Both the position numbers and the translations under genes were made by a program. A DNA stretch of 64,000 nucleotides. Origin: Nocardioides sp. TRM66260-LWL (GTDB lineage Bacteria > Actinomycetota > Actinomycetes > Propionibacteriales > Nocardioidaceae). The stretch's first letter is position 1; each line of letters starts with the position of its first letter. The notes under the pieces were generated by a model. It saw nothing but the letters and a program-made list of their open reading frames with translations, was not told where the DNA came from and made no database searches. Shown here piece by piece: positions 41,364 through 50,091 of the stretch. The stretch covers positions 434,001 to 498,000 of the forward strand of contig NZ_JAIQZK010000001.1 of assembly GCF_020075545.1 (NCBI RefSeq). Direction: 5' to 3'.

Positions 41364-42698
41364 ATGTCCTCTCGGACCCCACGGCTGCTGCGTGACAGCG
41401 ACGCCCTGCGCGCTGCGATGGCCGCGCGGGCTGCTGAGGAGCAGTCGGCCAGGGAGGTCTTCATCGCGGCCGCCGATTGGGCCATCGCGCATGTCGCGGC
41501 TGAGGGGGACGTGGCGGGCTATGTGATCGACACCGGGATGATGCTGCCGCTCGCGGGCCCCGGCGCACCGGAGGTGCAGGAGCACGCGGTCACCGAGTTC
41601 GTCACCGCGATCGGGATGCGCCAGCAGACCGGCTCCCTGTTCGTCGGCCAGGCACTCGAGGCCTGTGTGCGGCTGCCGCGGGTCTGGGCGCGGCTGCTGC
41701 GCGGGGAGCTGGCGGTGTGGCAGGTGCGTCGGATAGCCGAGGACACGATCCCGCTGTCGCAGGAGGCCGCCGCGCTGGTGGACGCCCGGATCGCGGCGTA
41801 CGCGCATCAGGTCTCGCGCACCCAGATCGGCAACATCTGCCGGCTCGCGCAGGAGCAGACCGACCCCGGGGACGCGGTCCTGCGGAAGGCGCGCGAGGCC
41901 GAGCACCGGCGGTTCGACGTGTGGCTCGGCCAGACGGGCTTCGACGGCACGGTCGATGTGTCCGCGATCCTCGACCAGCCGGACGCCGCCGACCTCGAGC
42001 GGGCGATCGCGGCGCTTGCCGAGCAGCTGAAGAAGGCCGGCTCGGAGGAGACGCTGAGCGTGCGCCGGGCGAAGGCGGCGGGGATGCTCGCGCGTGGCGA
42101 GAAGGCCCTTCCACTCGAGACCGGCGGAGGATCAGAGGGTGCTGCTGCTTCCGCGACGCAGCCCCGGCCGCGGCACCTCACGCTCTACGTCCACCTCTCC
42201 GTCGACGCCGTCACGGGAGCCCTCGGCGACGTCGCCCGATCCGAGGCGTCTCGGTCGCCGATCGCCATCGACGTCATCAGGAGCTGGTGCCAGACGGCCG
42301 GCACGTCGGTGACGGTCCGGCCGATCCTCGACGTCGCCGCCGAGCGGTACTCCGACACCTACGAGGTCCCCGACCTGATCCGCGAGCAGATCATCCTGCG
42401 GGACCACACCTGCGTCTTCCCCTACTGCCAGAGGCCAGCACGGGCGTGCGATGCCGACCACGTCCGGTCCTACGAGTCCGGCGGCCCGACAGCGTCGTCC
42501 AATCTCGCGCCGCTGTGCAGGAAGCACCACCGCCACAAGACCCACGACGGCTGGCGCTACAAGCCGGCGGGACCGGATGAGCCGGGGGTCTACCTCTGGC
42601 GATCACCGAACGGCGTGAGGTTCAGACGCGACCGCCTCGGCACCACCCTCACGGTGATCGAGCCTGTCGAGACCCCACCCGACCTCGACGGTGGTTGA
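41364..42698 (+). CDS. DUF222 + HNH endonuclease domain protein (13E12 repeat family type)
   Basis: A 444-residue protein. The long helical N-terminal part (about 60-300) is the DUF222 domain, including RVWARLLRGELAVWQVRRIAE and KAREAEHRRFDVWLGQTGFDG. The C-terminal HNH nuclease reads CVFPYCQRPARACDADHVRS and then SNLAPLCRKHHRHKTHDGW, with both CxxC-type metal sites, the DH pair and the HH-x3-TH end. It is predicted to nick or cut DNA; the biological target is unknown. The ATG lies 6 nt after TAGAAT, preceded by a LexA-type box, fitting the SOS induction reported for some 13E12 members of M. tuberculosis. Palindromic repeats flank it on both sides, one running into its last codons. Confidence 0.92.
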   Translation: MSSRTPRLLRDSDALRAAMAARAAEEQSAREVFIAAADWAIAHVAAEGDVAGYVIDTGMMLPLAGPGAPEVQEHAVTEFVTAIGMRQQTGSLFVGQALEACVRLPRVWARLLRGELAVWQVRRIAEDTIPLSQEAAALVDARIAAYAHQVSRTQIGNICRLAQEQTDPGDAVLRKAREAEHRRFDVWLGQTGFDGTVDVSAILDQPDAADLERAIAALAEQLKKAGSEETLSVRRAKAAGMLARGEKALPLETGGGSEGAAASATQPRPRHLTLYVHLSVDAVTGALGDVARSEASRSPIAIDVIRSWCQTAGTSVTVRPILDVAAERYSDTYEVPDLIREQIILRDHTCVFPYCQRPARACDADHVRSYESGGPTASSNLAPLCRKHHRHKTHDGWRYKPAGPDEPGVYLWRSPNGVRFRRDRLGTTLTVIEPVETPPDLDGG

Positions 42699-42890
42699 GC
42701 CCGATCCCGGTGGTTGAGCTTGTCGAAACCCGGTCTCGACAAACTCGACCACCGCGAGACCCAGCTCGACCACCGACAGCCCCGCAGCCCGACACCAGCC
42801 CGGTGATCGGGCTACCGGCGCGCTTCGACGTGCCACGGGTGCGGTTCGCCGCCCTGCGCGGGTTCCGGGGTCTCGACGAGCTCGACCACC
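42653..42890. repeat. Right-hand cluster of the same palindromic repeats
   Basis: Degenerate copies lie at 42653-42676 (inside the DUF222 gene, encoding VIEPVETP), 42709-42731, 42732-42753 (inverted), a partial inverted copy at 42755-42773, and 42869-42890 (inverted). All share the TCGA-N5-TCGA core with variants. Confidence 0.85.
42709..42753. terminator. Inverted pair of repeats forming a long hairpin between convergent genes
   Basis: Two repeat copies in opposite orientation, one base apart, can form a 22-bp stem with 19 Watson-Crick pairs and one wobble. They lie 11 bp after the DUF222-HNH stop and before the end of the convergent oxidoreductase gene. Terminator activity is likely but inferred. 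Confidence 0.5.
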
Positions 42891-42907
42891 GGGGCCCCGG
42901 GCGAGGG

Positions 42908-43870
42908 TCAGACCTCGAGCACGATCTTCCCGACCGTGTGGCCCGAGTCGATGCGGCGGTGGGCCTCGGCGACCTCCTCGAGCGGGAGCACGTCGCTGAC
43001 GACCAGCCGCAGCGAGCCTGCAGCGAGCAGCTCGAGCAGGCGGGGACGTGCGGCCGCGCGGATCTCGGTGCCCGGGTCGGCGCCGGGGCCGCCGCCGAGC
43101 ACGGTGACGCCGGCCTTCGGCGCGGAGTCGAAGTTGGCGATGGAGGTGATCCGCTCGACCGGGACCAGGGCGAGCGAGACCTCGAGCGCCTCGGCGGTGC
43201 CGACGAGGTCGAGCGCGACGTCGACGCCGTCGGGGGCGGCGGCGCGCACCCGCTCGAGCAGTCCGTCGCCGTAGAGGAGCGGCTCGGCGCCGAGCTCGCG
43301 CAGCAGGTCGTGACGCGCCTCGCTGGCCGTGGCCAGCACCCGGGCACCGCGCTGGGCGGCCAGCTGCACGGCCACGAGGCCGACGCCTCCGGAGCCGCCG
43401 TGGACCAGGACGGTGTCGCCCTCGCCGACCTTCGTGACGGTGAGCGCGTGCTCGGCGGTGGCGCCGACCAGCAGCAGGCCGGCCGCGTCGACGAACGACA
43501 CCTCCGCCGGCTTGCGGACCAGCGCGTCCGCGGGGACGACGATCCGCTCGGCGTAGGCGCCGGTGAGCGGGAAGCCGACGACCTCGTCGCCGACGGTGAA
43601 CGCGGCGGTCTCGGGGTCTCCGCCGGCGGCGACGACGACGCCGGCCGCCTCGGAGCCGAGGCGACGGGGGAGGGCGTCGGGGTCGGGGCCGAAGAGCCCG
43701 GAGCGGATCTTGGCGTCGACCGGGTTCACCCCGGCGGCGCGGACCGCGACCTCGATCTCGCCGGGCCCGGGGGAGGGCAGCGCGACGTCGGTCAGCGCGA
43801 GCACCTCCGGTCCGCCGTAGGTGGTGGCGACGACGGCGCGGGTCGTCCGGGACGTGGCATCGGTGCTCAT
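42908..43870 (-). CDS. Zinc-less NADPH:quinone oxidoreductase-like MDR protein
   Basis: A 320-residue medium-chain dehydrogenase/reductase of the quinone oxidoreductase group. Features are RAVVATTYGGPEVLALTDVA, RAAGVNPVDAKIRSG, LLLVGATAEHALT, and the NADPH loop VLVHGGSGGVGLVAVQLAAQ. It ends EEVAEAHRRIDSGHTVGKIV. No structural-zinc Cys cluster is present. It reduces quinones or enones with NADPH; the substrate cannot be given. The ATG is divergent from the APC transporter gene. Confidence 0.9.
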   Translation of the reverse strand: MSTDATSRTTRAVVATTYGGPEVLALTDVALPSPGPGEIEVAVRAAGVNPVDAKIRSGLFGPDPDALPRRLGSEAAGVVVAAGGDPETAAFTVGDEVVGFPLTGAYAERIVVPADALVRKPAEVSFVDAAGLLLVGATAEHALTVTKVGEGDTVLVHGGSGGVGLVAVQLAAQRGARVLATASEARHDLLRELGAEPLLYGDGLLERVRAAAPDGVDVALDLVGTAEALEVSLALVPVERITSIANFDSAPKAGVTVLGGGPGADPGTEIRAAARPRLLELLAAGSLRLVVSDVLPLEEVAEAHRRIDSGHTVGKIVLEV

Positions 43871-43981
43871 GACAGCCCGAACGCCCCGGGCGGGGGCCGG
43901 ATTCCCCGGGTTTGGGCCCGAGCGGGCGCGGGAAGGGCTCGGAGGTTGACCTGCTCGCACCCCGACCCCCCGGAGGAGCCC

Positions 43982-45463
43982 ATGGCCACGGCCGCCCACG
44001 ACCGTCCCCTCGATCCCGCCCAGGAGCGAGGCTCGGGCGGCGGCACGGACCTCAAGCGCGTCATGGGCCCGGGCCTGCTCCTGCTCTTCATCGTCGGCGA
44101 CATCCTCGGCGCGGGCGTCTATGCGGTCACCGGACGCCTCGCCGGCCAGGTCGGCGGCATCGCCTGGCTGCCGTTCGTCGTCGCGTTCGTCGTCGCGACC
44201 CTCACCGCGCTGTCCTACCTCGAGCTGGTCACGAAGTACCCCCAGGCGGCCGGCGCCGCGCTGTACGCCCACAAGGCGTTCGGGCTGCACTTCGTCACGT
44301 TCCTGGTGGCCTTCACCGTGGTCTGCTCGGGCATCACCAGCGCCGCGACCTCGTCGGGCCTGCTCTCGGCGAACCTGCTGATCGGGCTGGACGAGATCGT
44401 GCCCGGCGTCCCGACCGGCGACGGCGCGACGCTGCTCGTCGCCCTGGGCTTCATGCTCGTGCTCGCGGCGATCAACCTGCGCGGCGTCGGCGAGAGCGTG
44501 AAGTTCAACGTGGTGCTCACGCTCGTGGAGATGACCGCTCTGGCCATCGTCATCGGCATCGGCATCGCGGTGATCGGCCGCGGCGACGGCGACCTCGCGC
44601 GCGTCGCCATCTTCGAGAGCCCCACCGACAAGGGCCTGTTCGCCGCCGTCACGGTCGCCACCGCGATCGCGTTCTTCTCGATGGTCGGGTTCGAGGACTC
44701 CGTGAACATGGTCGAGGAGACCCGCGACCCCGAGCGGATCTTCCCCCGCGTCATGCTCACCGGCCTCGGCATCGCGGTGGTCATCTACGTGCTGGTGGCG
44801 ATCTCGGTGGTGGCGGTCATCCCCGCCGGGCAGATCGCGACGCCCCAGAACCCCGAGGCGGGGGTCCTGCTCGACGTCGTCCGGCTCGGGGCGCCGGGCC
44901 TGCCGATCGACCGGATCTTCCCGTTCCTCACCGTCTTCGCCGTCGCGAACACCGCCCTGATCAACATGCTCATGGCCAGCCGCCTCGTCTACGGCATGGC
45001 CCGCCAGCACGTGCTGCCCGCTCCGCTGGGACGCGTGTCCGCACGCCGCCGCTCGCCCTACGTGGCCATCGGCTTCACCACGCTGCTCGCGCTCGCGCTG
45101 ATCGTCTACGTGCGCCTCGACTCCGGCAGCACGGTCGTCGGCGCGCTCTCCGGCACCACCTCGCTGCTGCTGCTGGCCGTCTTCACCGTCGTCAACGTGG
45201 CCTGCCTGGTGCTGCGCCGTCGCGACCCCCGCACCGACGGCGGCGGGTTCCGGGCCTGGGGTCCGGCGCCCGTGCTCGGCGCGGTGCTCTGCGCCTTCCT
45301 GCTCGGCCCGTGGGCGCGGCTCTCCAGCGATCTCGTGCAGTACCGCATCGCGGCGGGCCTGCTGGCGCTCGGCGTCGTCCTGTGGGCCCTGACCGGGCTG
45401 GTCAACCGGCGCACCGGCGACCGTGACTCGGCCTTCGAGGACGTCGCCTCGATCGGCGACTGA
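43982..45463 (+). CDS. APC-family amino acid/polyamine permease
   Basis: A 493-residue permease with about twelve membrane spans. The first helix holds VGDILGAGVYAVTGRLAGQV (the unwound G-x-G substrate site). ALSYLELVTKYPQAAGAALY is the conserved helix 2-3 region, and AIAFFSMVGFEDSVNMVEET matches helix 6 with its GFE motif. It imports amino acids or related cations by proton symport. The closing hydrophilic tail lies in the cytoplasm. The ATG follows GGAGGAG. The gene is divergent from the quinone reductase and 75 bp before aroG. Confidence 0.92.
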   Translation: MATAAHDRPLDPAQERGSGGGTDLKRVMGPGLLLLFIVGDILGAGVYAVTGRLAGQVGGIAWLPFVVAFVVATLTALSYLELVTKYPQAAGAALYAHKAFGLHFVTFLVAFTVVCSGITSAATSSGLLSANLLIGLDEIVPGVPTGDGATLLVALGFMLVLAAINLRGVGESVKFNVVLTLVEMTALAIVIGIGIAVIGRGDGDLARVAIFESPTDKGLFAAVTVATAIAFFSMVGFEDSVNMVEETRDPERIFPRVMLTGLGIAVVIYVLVAISVVAVIPAGQIATPQNPEAGVLLDVVRLGAPGLPIDRIFPFLTVFAVANTALINMLMASRLVYGMARQHVLPAPLGRVSARRRSPYVAIGFTTLLALALIVYVRLDSGSTVVGALSGTTSLLLLAVFTVVNVACLVLRRRDPRTDGGGFRAWGPAPVLGAVLCAFLLGPWARLSSDLVQYRIAAGLLALGVVLWALTGLVNRRTGDRDSAFEDVASIGD

Positions 45464-45525
45464 GCACGAGGGCCCGCGCCGGTCCACGGCCGCGCGACGA
45501 AGCGGTCCGAGGCGCCGCTCCCGCG

Positions 45526-45531
45526 TAGGCT
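45526..45531 (+). promoter_or_regulatory. -10 element (TAGGCT) for aroG, leaderless
   Basis: TAGGCT ends 7 nt before the GTG of the class II DAHP synthase gene. Confidence 0.5.
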
Positions 45532-45538
45532 GGACGGC

Positions 45539-46873
45539 GTGAGCCTGCCGTCCCTCGCCGACCTGCACGCGCTGAAGCCCCTGCAGCAGCCGACCTACCC
45601 CGACGCCGGGTCCGTCGACGCCGCCGTCCAGCGGCTGCGCACGATGCCCCCGCTCGTCTTCGCGGGCGAGTGCGACGAGCTCACCGCCAAGATGGCCGCG
45701 GTCAGCCGCGGCGAGGCGTTCCTGCTCCAGGGCGGCGACTGCGCCGAGACCTTCGACGGCGTCACCGCCGACAACGTGCGCAACAAGCTGCGCGTGCTGC
45801 TGCAGATGGCCGTCATCCTCACCTACGCGGGCTCCGTGCCGGTCGTGAAGCTCGGCCGGCTGGCCGGCCAGTACGCCAAGCCGCGGTCCTCCGACACCGA
45901 GACCCGCGACGGCGTCACGCTGCCGGCCTACCGGGGCGACGCCGTCAACGGCTTCGACTTCACGCCCGAGTCGCGCATCCCCGACCCCCAGCGCCTGCTC
46001 GACGTCTACAACGCCTCGGCCGCGACGCTCAACCTCGTGCGCGCCTTCGTCACCGGCGGCTACGCCGACCTGCGCCAGGTGCACACCTGGAACACCGACT
46101 TCGTGAAGACCTCGCCGGCCGGCCAGCGCTACGAGGCGCTCGCCGCCGACATCGACCGCGCGCTCGCGTTCATGTCCGCGATCGGCGCCGACCCCGAGGA
46201 GCTGCGCCGGGTCGACTTCTACTCCAGCCACGAGGCCCTGCTCATGGAGTACGAGCACGCGATGACGCGCATCGACTCCCGCACCGAGCAGCCCTACAAC
46301 GTCTCGGGCCACTTCGTCTGGATCGGCGAGCGCACCCGCCAGCTCGACGGCGCGCACGTGGAGTACTTCCGCCACCTGCGCAACCCGATCGGCGTCAAGC
46401 TCGGCCCGACGGCCAGCGCCGACGACGCGCTCGCGCTCGCGCAGCGGCTCAACCCCGACAACGTCCCGGGCCGGCTCACCTTCATCACCCGCTTCGGCGC
46501 GGGCAAGGTGCGCGACGGCCTGCCGCCGCTGGTCGAGAAGGTCACCGCCGAGGGCGTCAAGGTCGCCTGGGTCTGCGACCCCATGCACGGCAACACCTTC
46601 GAGTCCTCCACCGGCTACAAGACCCGCCGGTTCGAGGACGTCGTCGACGAGGTCCAGGGCTTCTTCGACGTGCACCGCGGCCTCGGCACCTGGCCCGGCG
46701 GCATCCTGGTCGAGATGACCGGCGACGACGTCACCGAGTGCATCGGCGGCGGTGAGGAGCTCGACGAGGCCGGCCTGGCCCACCGCTACGAGTCGGTCGT
46801 CGACCCGCGCCTCAACCGCGTCCAGTCGCTCGAGATGGCCTTCCTCGTCGCCGAGATGCTGCGACAGGCCTGA
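45539..46873 (+). CDS. aroG: Class II 3-deoxy-7-phosphoheptulonate (DAHP) synthase
   Basis: A 444-residue class II (plant/mycobacterial-type) DAHP synthase that condenses PEP and erythrose 4-phosphate, the first step of the shikimate pathway. Motifs are AFLLQGGDCAETFDG with the metal Cys, KLGRLAGQYAKPRS, PYNVSGHFVWIGERTRQLDG, WVCDPMHGNTFES with metal His, and GILVEMTGDDVTECIGGG with metal Glu. Length and metal residues are intact, so it should be active. The leaderless GTG follows TAGGCT. The adjacent threonine aldolase gene starts 7 bp downstream. A degenerate DAHP synthase of the other class lies 2 kb away on the opposite strand. Confidence 0.96.
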   Translation: MSLPSLADLHALKPLQQPTYPDAGSVDAAVQRLRTMPPLVFAGECDELTAKMAAVSRGEAFLLQGGDCAETFDGVTADNVRNKLRVLLQMAVILTYAGSVPVVKLGRLAGQYAKPRSSDTETRDGVTLPAYRGDAVNGFDFTPESRIPDPQRLLDVYNASAATLNLVRAFVTGGYADLRQVHTWNTDFVKTSPAGQRYEALAADIDRALAFMSAIGADPEELRRVDFYSSHEALLMEYEHAMTRIDSRTEQPYNVSGHFVWIGERTRQLDGAHVEYFRHLRNPIGVKLGPTASADDALALAQRLNPDNVPGRLTFITRFGAGKVRDGLPPLVEKVTAEGVKVAWVCDPMHGNTFESSTGYKTRRFEDVVDEVQGFFDVHRGLGTWPGGILVEMTGDDVTECIGGGEELDEAGLAHRYESVVDPRLNRVQSLEMAFLVAEMLRQA

Positions 46874-46880
46874 TCCGCCC

Positions 46881-47894
<1,014 letters not shown>

Positions 47895-47905
47895 GGCGGA
47901 GCGCG

Positions 47906-48925
47906 TCAGCCGTCCTGCGGCGCGGTGCCCAGCAGCGAGATCTCGCTGATCGCGGTGTTGTCCTTGCCGGCGGGCCCCGTGCCCGGCGCGCTCACGGCGA
48001 GCAGCCGGAGCCGCACGGTCTCGGTGCGCACCCCGGTGACGTCGAGCCGCTGGAGCGAGCGGGTGTCGCGGAGGTCCTGCACGATCGTGCGGCCGTCGTC
48101 GAAGGTCCACTGCACCGAGAGCACCCGCCGGTTGCCGTGGTACCAGTCGTAGACCCGGCCCCCGGCGCGGCTGGTCTTCGCGTAGCCGTTGACCAGCCCG
48201 ACCTCCACGAGATCGGTGCGCTCGGGCAGCCGCAGCACGATCTCCCGGCCGGACGCGTCGCCGGGCGTGCGCCAGCAGGTGGCGGGGTCGCCGTCGACGA
48301 GGTTCTCCGCGACGTAGTCGATCGGCTCGCCGGTGGCGACGTCGGTGGAGGATCCGCCGGCCGGCGGAGCGGTCACGGAGGTCAGCCCGGCGAGCTGCTG
48401 CGCCTCGTCGGACGCGGGGGTGGCCGACGCCGAGGCCGACGGACTGGAGGGCGAGGGCGTGTCGGACGTCGTGGGCGCCTCGCTGGGCGCGGCGTCGGCG
48501 GAGGCCGCTGAGGGCGCGGTGGCCGCGGCGTCGCGCGCGGAGTCGTCGCCCCCCACGAGCAGCAGCGCGCCGATCACCACGAGCGCGACCACCGCGGCAC
48601 CGGCGACCAGCACCCCGACGAGCAGCCCCGAGCCGGCGCGTCCGGATCTCCCGGGCCCCGGGGGAGGCGGCGGCGCCGCGACCAGTGGCAGCACCCCGGT
48701 GGTCTCCGCCGGGGCCTCGGCGTCCGCGTCGGCCCAGAGCGGGAACCGGGCGGGCGGCGGCGGCTCGTGCGCGGGCGCGGGCTCGGTCGGCTCGCTCGGC
48801 TCGGCGGGTGCGCTCGCCGGCAGCGGGGCGGAGGCGGGAGGGAGGTCGCCGTCGATCCGATGCCCGCAGTTGGTGCAGTACCGGCCGACGCCGAGGGGTG
48901 CGTGGCACCGGGCGCAGGTCGTCAC
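47906..48925 (-). CDS. Zinc-ribbon, single-span membrane protein with C-terminal discoidin-like (glycan-binding) domain
   Basis: A 339-residue modular protein. The cytoplasmic N terminus is a zinc ribbon with C4-x2-C7 and C17-x2-C20. A Pro/Glu-rich linker of about 75 residues leads to one membrane span (about 100-125) and an extracytoplasmic Ser/Ala/Thr linker. The outer domain (about 195-335) has YVAENLVDGDPATCWRTPG and GREIVLRLPERTDLVEVGLV, then a NRRVLSVQWTFDDG block. This resembles the discoidin-type NADase glycan-binding domains seen in actinobacterial membrane proteins. Orientation and role in binding cell-wall glycan are inferred. The GTG lies 7 nt after CAGACT, a near-consensus -10. 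Confidence 0.8.
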   Translation of the reverse strand: MTTCARCHAPLGVGRYCTNCGHRIDGDLPPASAPLPASAPAEPSEPTEPAPAHEPPPPARFPLWADADAEAPAETTGVLPLVAAPPPPPGPGRSGRAGSGLLVGVLVAGAAVVALVVIGALLLVGGDDSARDAAATAPSAASADAAPSEAPTTSDTPSPSSPSASASATPASDEAQQLAGLTSVTAPPAGGSSTDVATGEPIDYVAENLVDGDPATCWRTPGDASGREIVLRLPERTDLVEVGLVNGYAKTSRAGGRVYDWYHGNRRVLSVQWTFDDGRTIVQDLRDTRSLQRLDVTGVRTETVRLRLLAVSAPGTGPAGKDNTAISEISLLGTAPQDG

Positions 48926-48943
48926 GGCCCCAAGTCTGCCGGG

Positions 48944-50008
48944 TCAGCGGGTGGGCTCGTCGGCCGCGCTCGGGGAGCGGCGCGGTCCGTCCACGCGCGG
49001 CACCCGGCGCACCACGCCGGCGAGCTCGCGCAGCGGCGCCCCCGCGAGCGGCCAGACGGCCTCGTCGACGACCTGCTCCGGGGCGGGATGCACCTCGACG
49101 TGCAGGGCGTCGGCCCCGATGGCCAGGGCGGCGCGGGCGATCGGGAGCACCAGCTCCGCGCGACCGGCCGCACGGGAGGCGTCGAGCAGCACCGGCAGGT
49201 GCGAGGCCGCCTGCAGCAGCGGGACGGCGGCCAGGTCGACGGTCGCGCTCGTCCGGGGCTCGGCGCTGCGGACGCCGCGCTCGAGCAGGACGATCTGCAG
49301 GGCCCCGCGTTGGGCCACCACCTCGGCCGCCAGCAGCCACTCCTCGATCGTCGCGCCCAGCGGCCGCTCCAGCAGCACCGGGCGCCCCGCCTCGCCGACC
49401 GCGGCGAGCAGCTCCTCGTCGCCGGCCTGGCGGGCGCCGACCCGCAGCCCCGCGGCGACCGCGGCGGCCGGCGCGGCGTCCTCGGCCCGGGCGACCCCCA
49501 CGATCAGCGGCAGCCCGATGGCCGCGGCGACCCCGCCGAGCGCCTCGAGGTCGCGTCCGGCGGGCGGCGTGCTCGTGCGTCCGGTGCGGGGCCGGACGAC
49601 GCCGCCGCGCAGCGCGCCCGCGCCCGCGCCGGCCGCCATGCGGGCGGCCTCGCCGAGCTGGTGGTGGTCCTCGACGAGGCCGAGGCCGACCACGAGGCCC
49701 ACGGCCGGGCCGGCGGCGTCCGGGCCGATCGCGGCGCGGACCCGTCCGTCGCCGAGCACGACGGTGGAGCGCTCGGGGTGGTGCTGGCGGCTGACGAGCT
49801 TGAACGGGTCGGAGATGCGGTGGACGTCGGCGACGCCCGGCAGCGTGCGCAGGTTGAGGTGGTGGAAGGCGGAGATGTCGCCCACCAGGCCGATGATCGT
49901 GCGCGAGCGGCCACGGCTCACGAAGGCCTCGCCGCCGACGGCCTCGACCCGCTCGACGACCCGCGCGACGTCCTCGTCGGTGGCGTCCGGGGCCATCACG
50001 ACGACCAT
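48944..50008 (-). CDS. Degenerate type I-beta DAHP synthase relative, probably non-catalytic
   Basis: A 354-residue protein that aligns by eye over its full length with the Thermotoga-type AroF. The N-terminal ferredoxin-like regulatory domain MVVVMAPDATDEDVARVVER includes the SRGRSRTIIGLVGD stretch. The barrel keeps ALRGGVVRPRT, VGARQAG, TIEEWLLAAE, LLERGVR, SHLPVLLDAS and HVEVHPAP. Catalytic positions are lost: the metal-binding Cys of GPCSVE is Gly110, the metal His of DPSHS is Arg279, and the PEP-binding KPRTSP is RPRTGR. Glu305 of EVHP remains. The usual reaction is therefore unlikely; a regulatory or new role is inferred. The ATG has GGAGGAG 12 nt upstream. It sits near an intact class II aroG. 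Confidence 0.85.
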   Translation of the reverse strand: MVVVMAPDATDEDVARVVERVEAVGGEAFVSRGRSRTIIGLVGDISAFHHLNLRTLPGVADVHRISDPFKLVSRQHHPERSTVVLGDGRVRAAIGPDAAGPAVGLVVGLGLVEDHHQLGEAARMAAGAGAGALRGGVVRPRTGRTSTPPAGRDLEALGGVAAAIGLPLIVGVARAEDAAPAAAVAAGLRVGARQAGDEELLAAVGEAGRPVLLERPLGATIEEWLLAAEVVAQRGALQIVLLERGVRSAEPRTSATVDLAAVPLLQAASHLPVLLDASRAAGRAELVLPIARAALAIGADALHVEVHPAPEQVVDEAVWPLAGAPLRELAGVVRRVPRVDGPRRSPSAADEPTR

Positions 50009-50091
50009 GGCGGGCTCACTCCTCCGACGCCCGGGCGGGTGCGGCGTCGGGCCGACCGTAGGCGCGGGGCGCGGGGCCCACCGGCGGCGTC

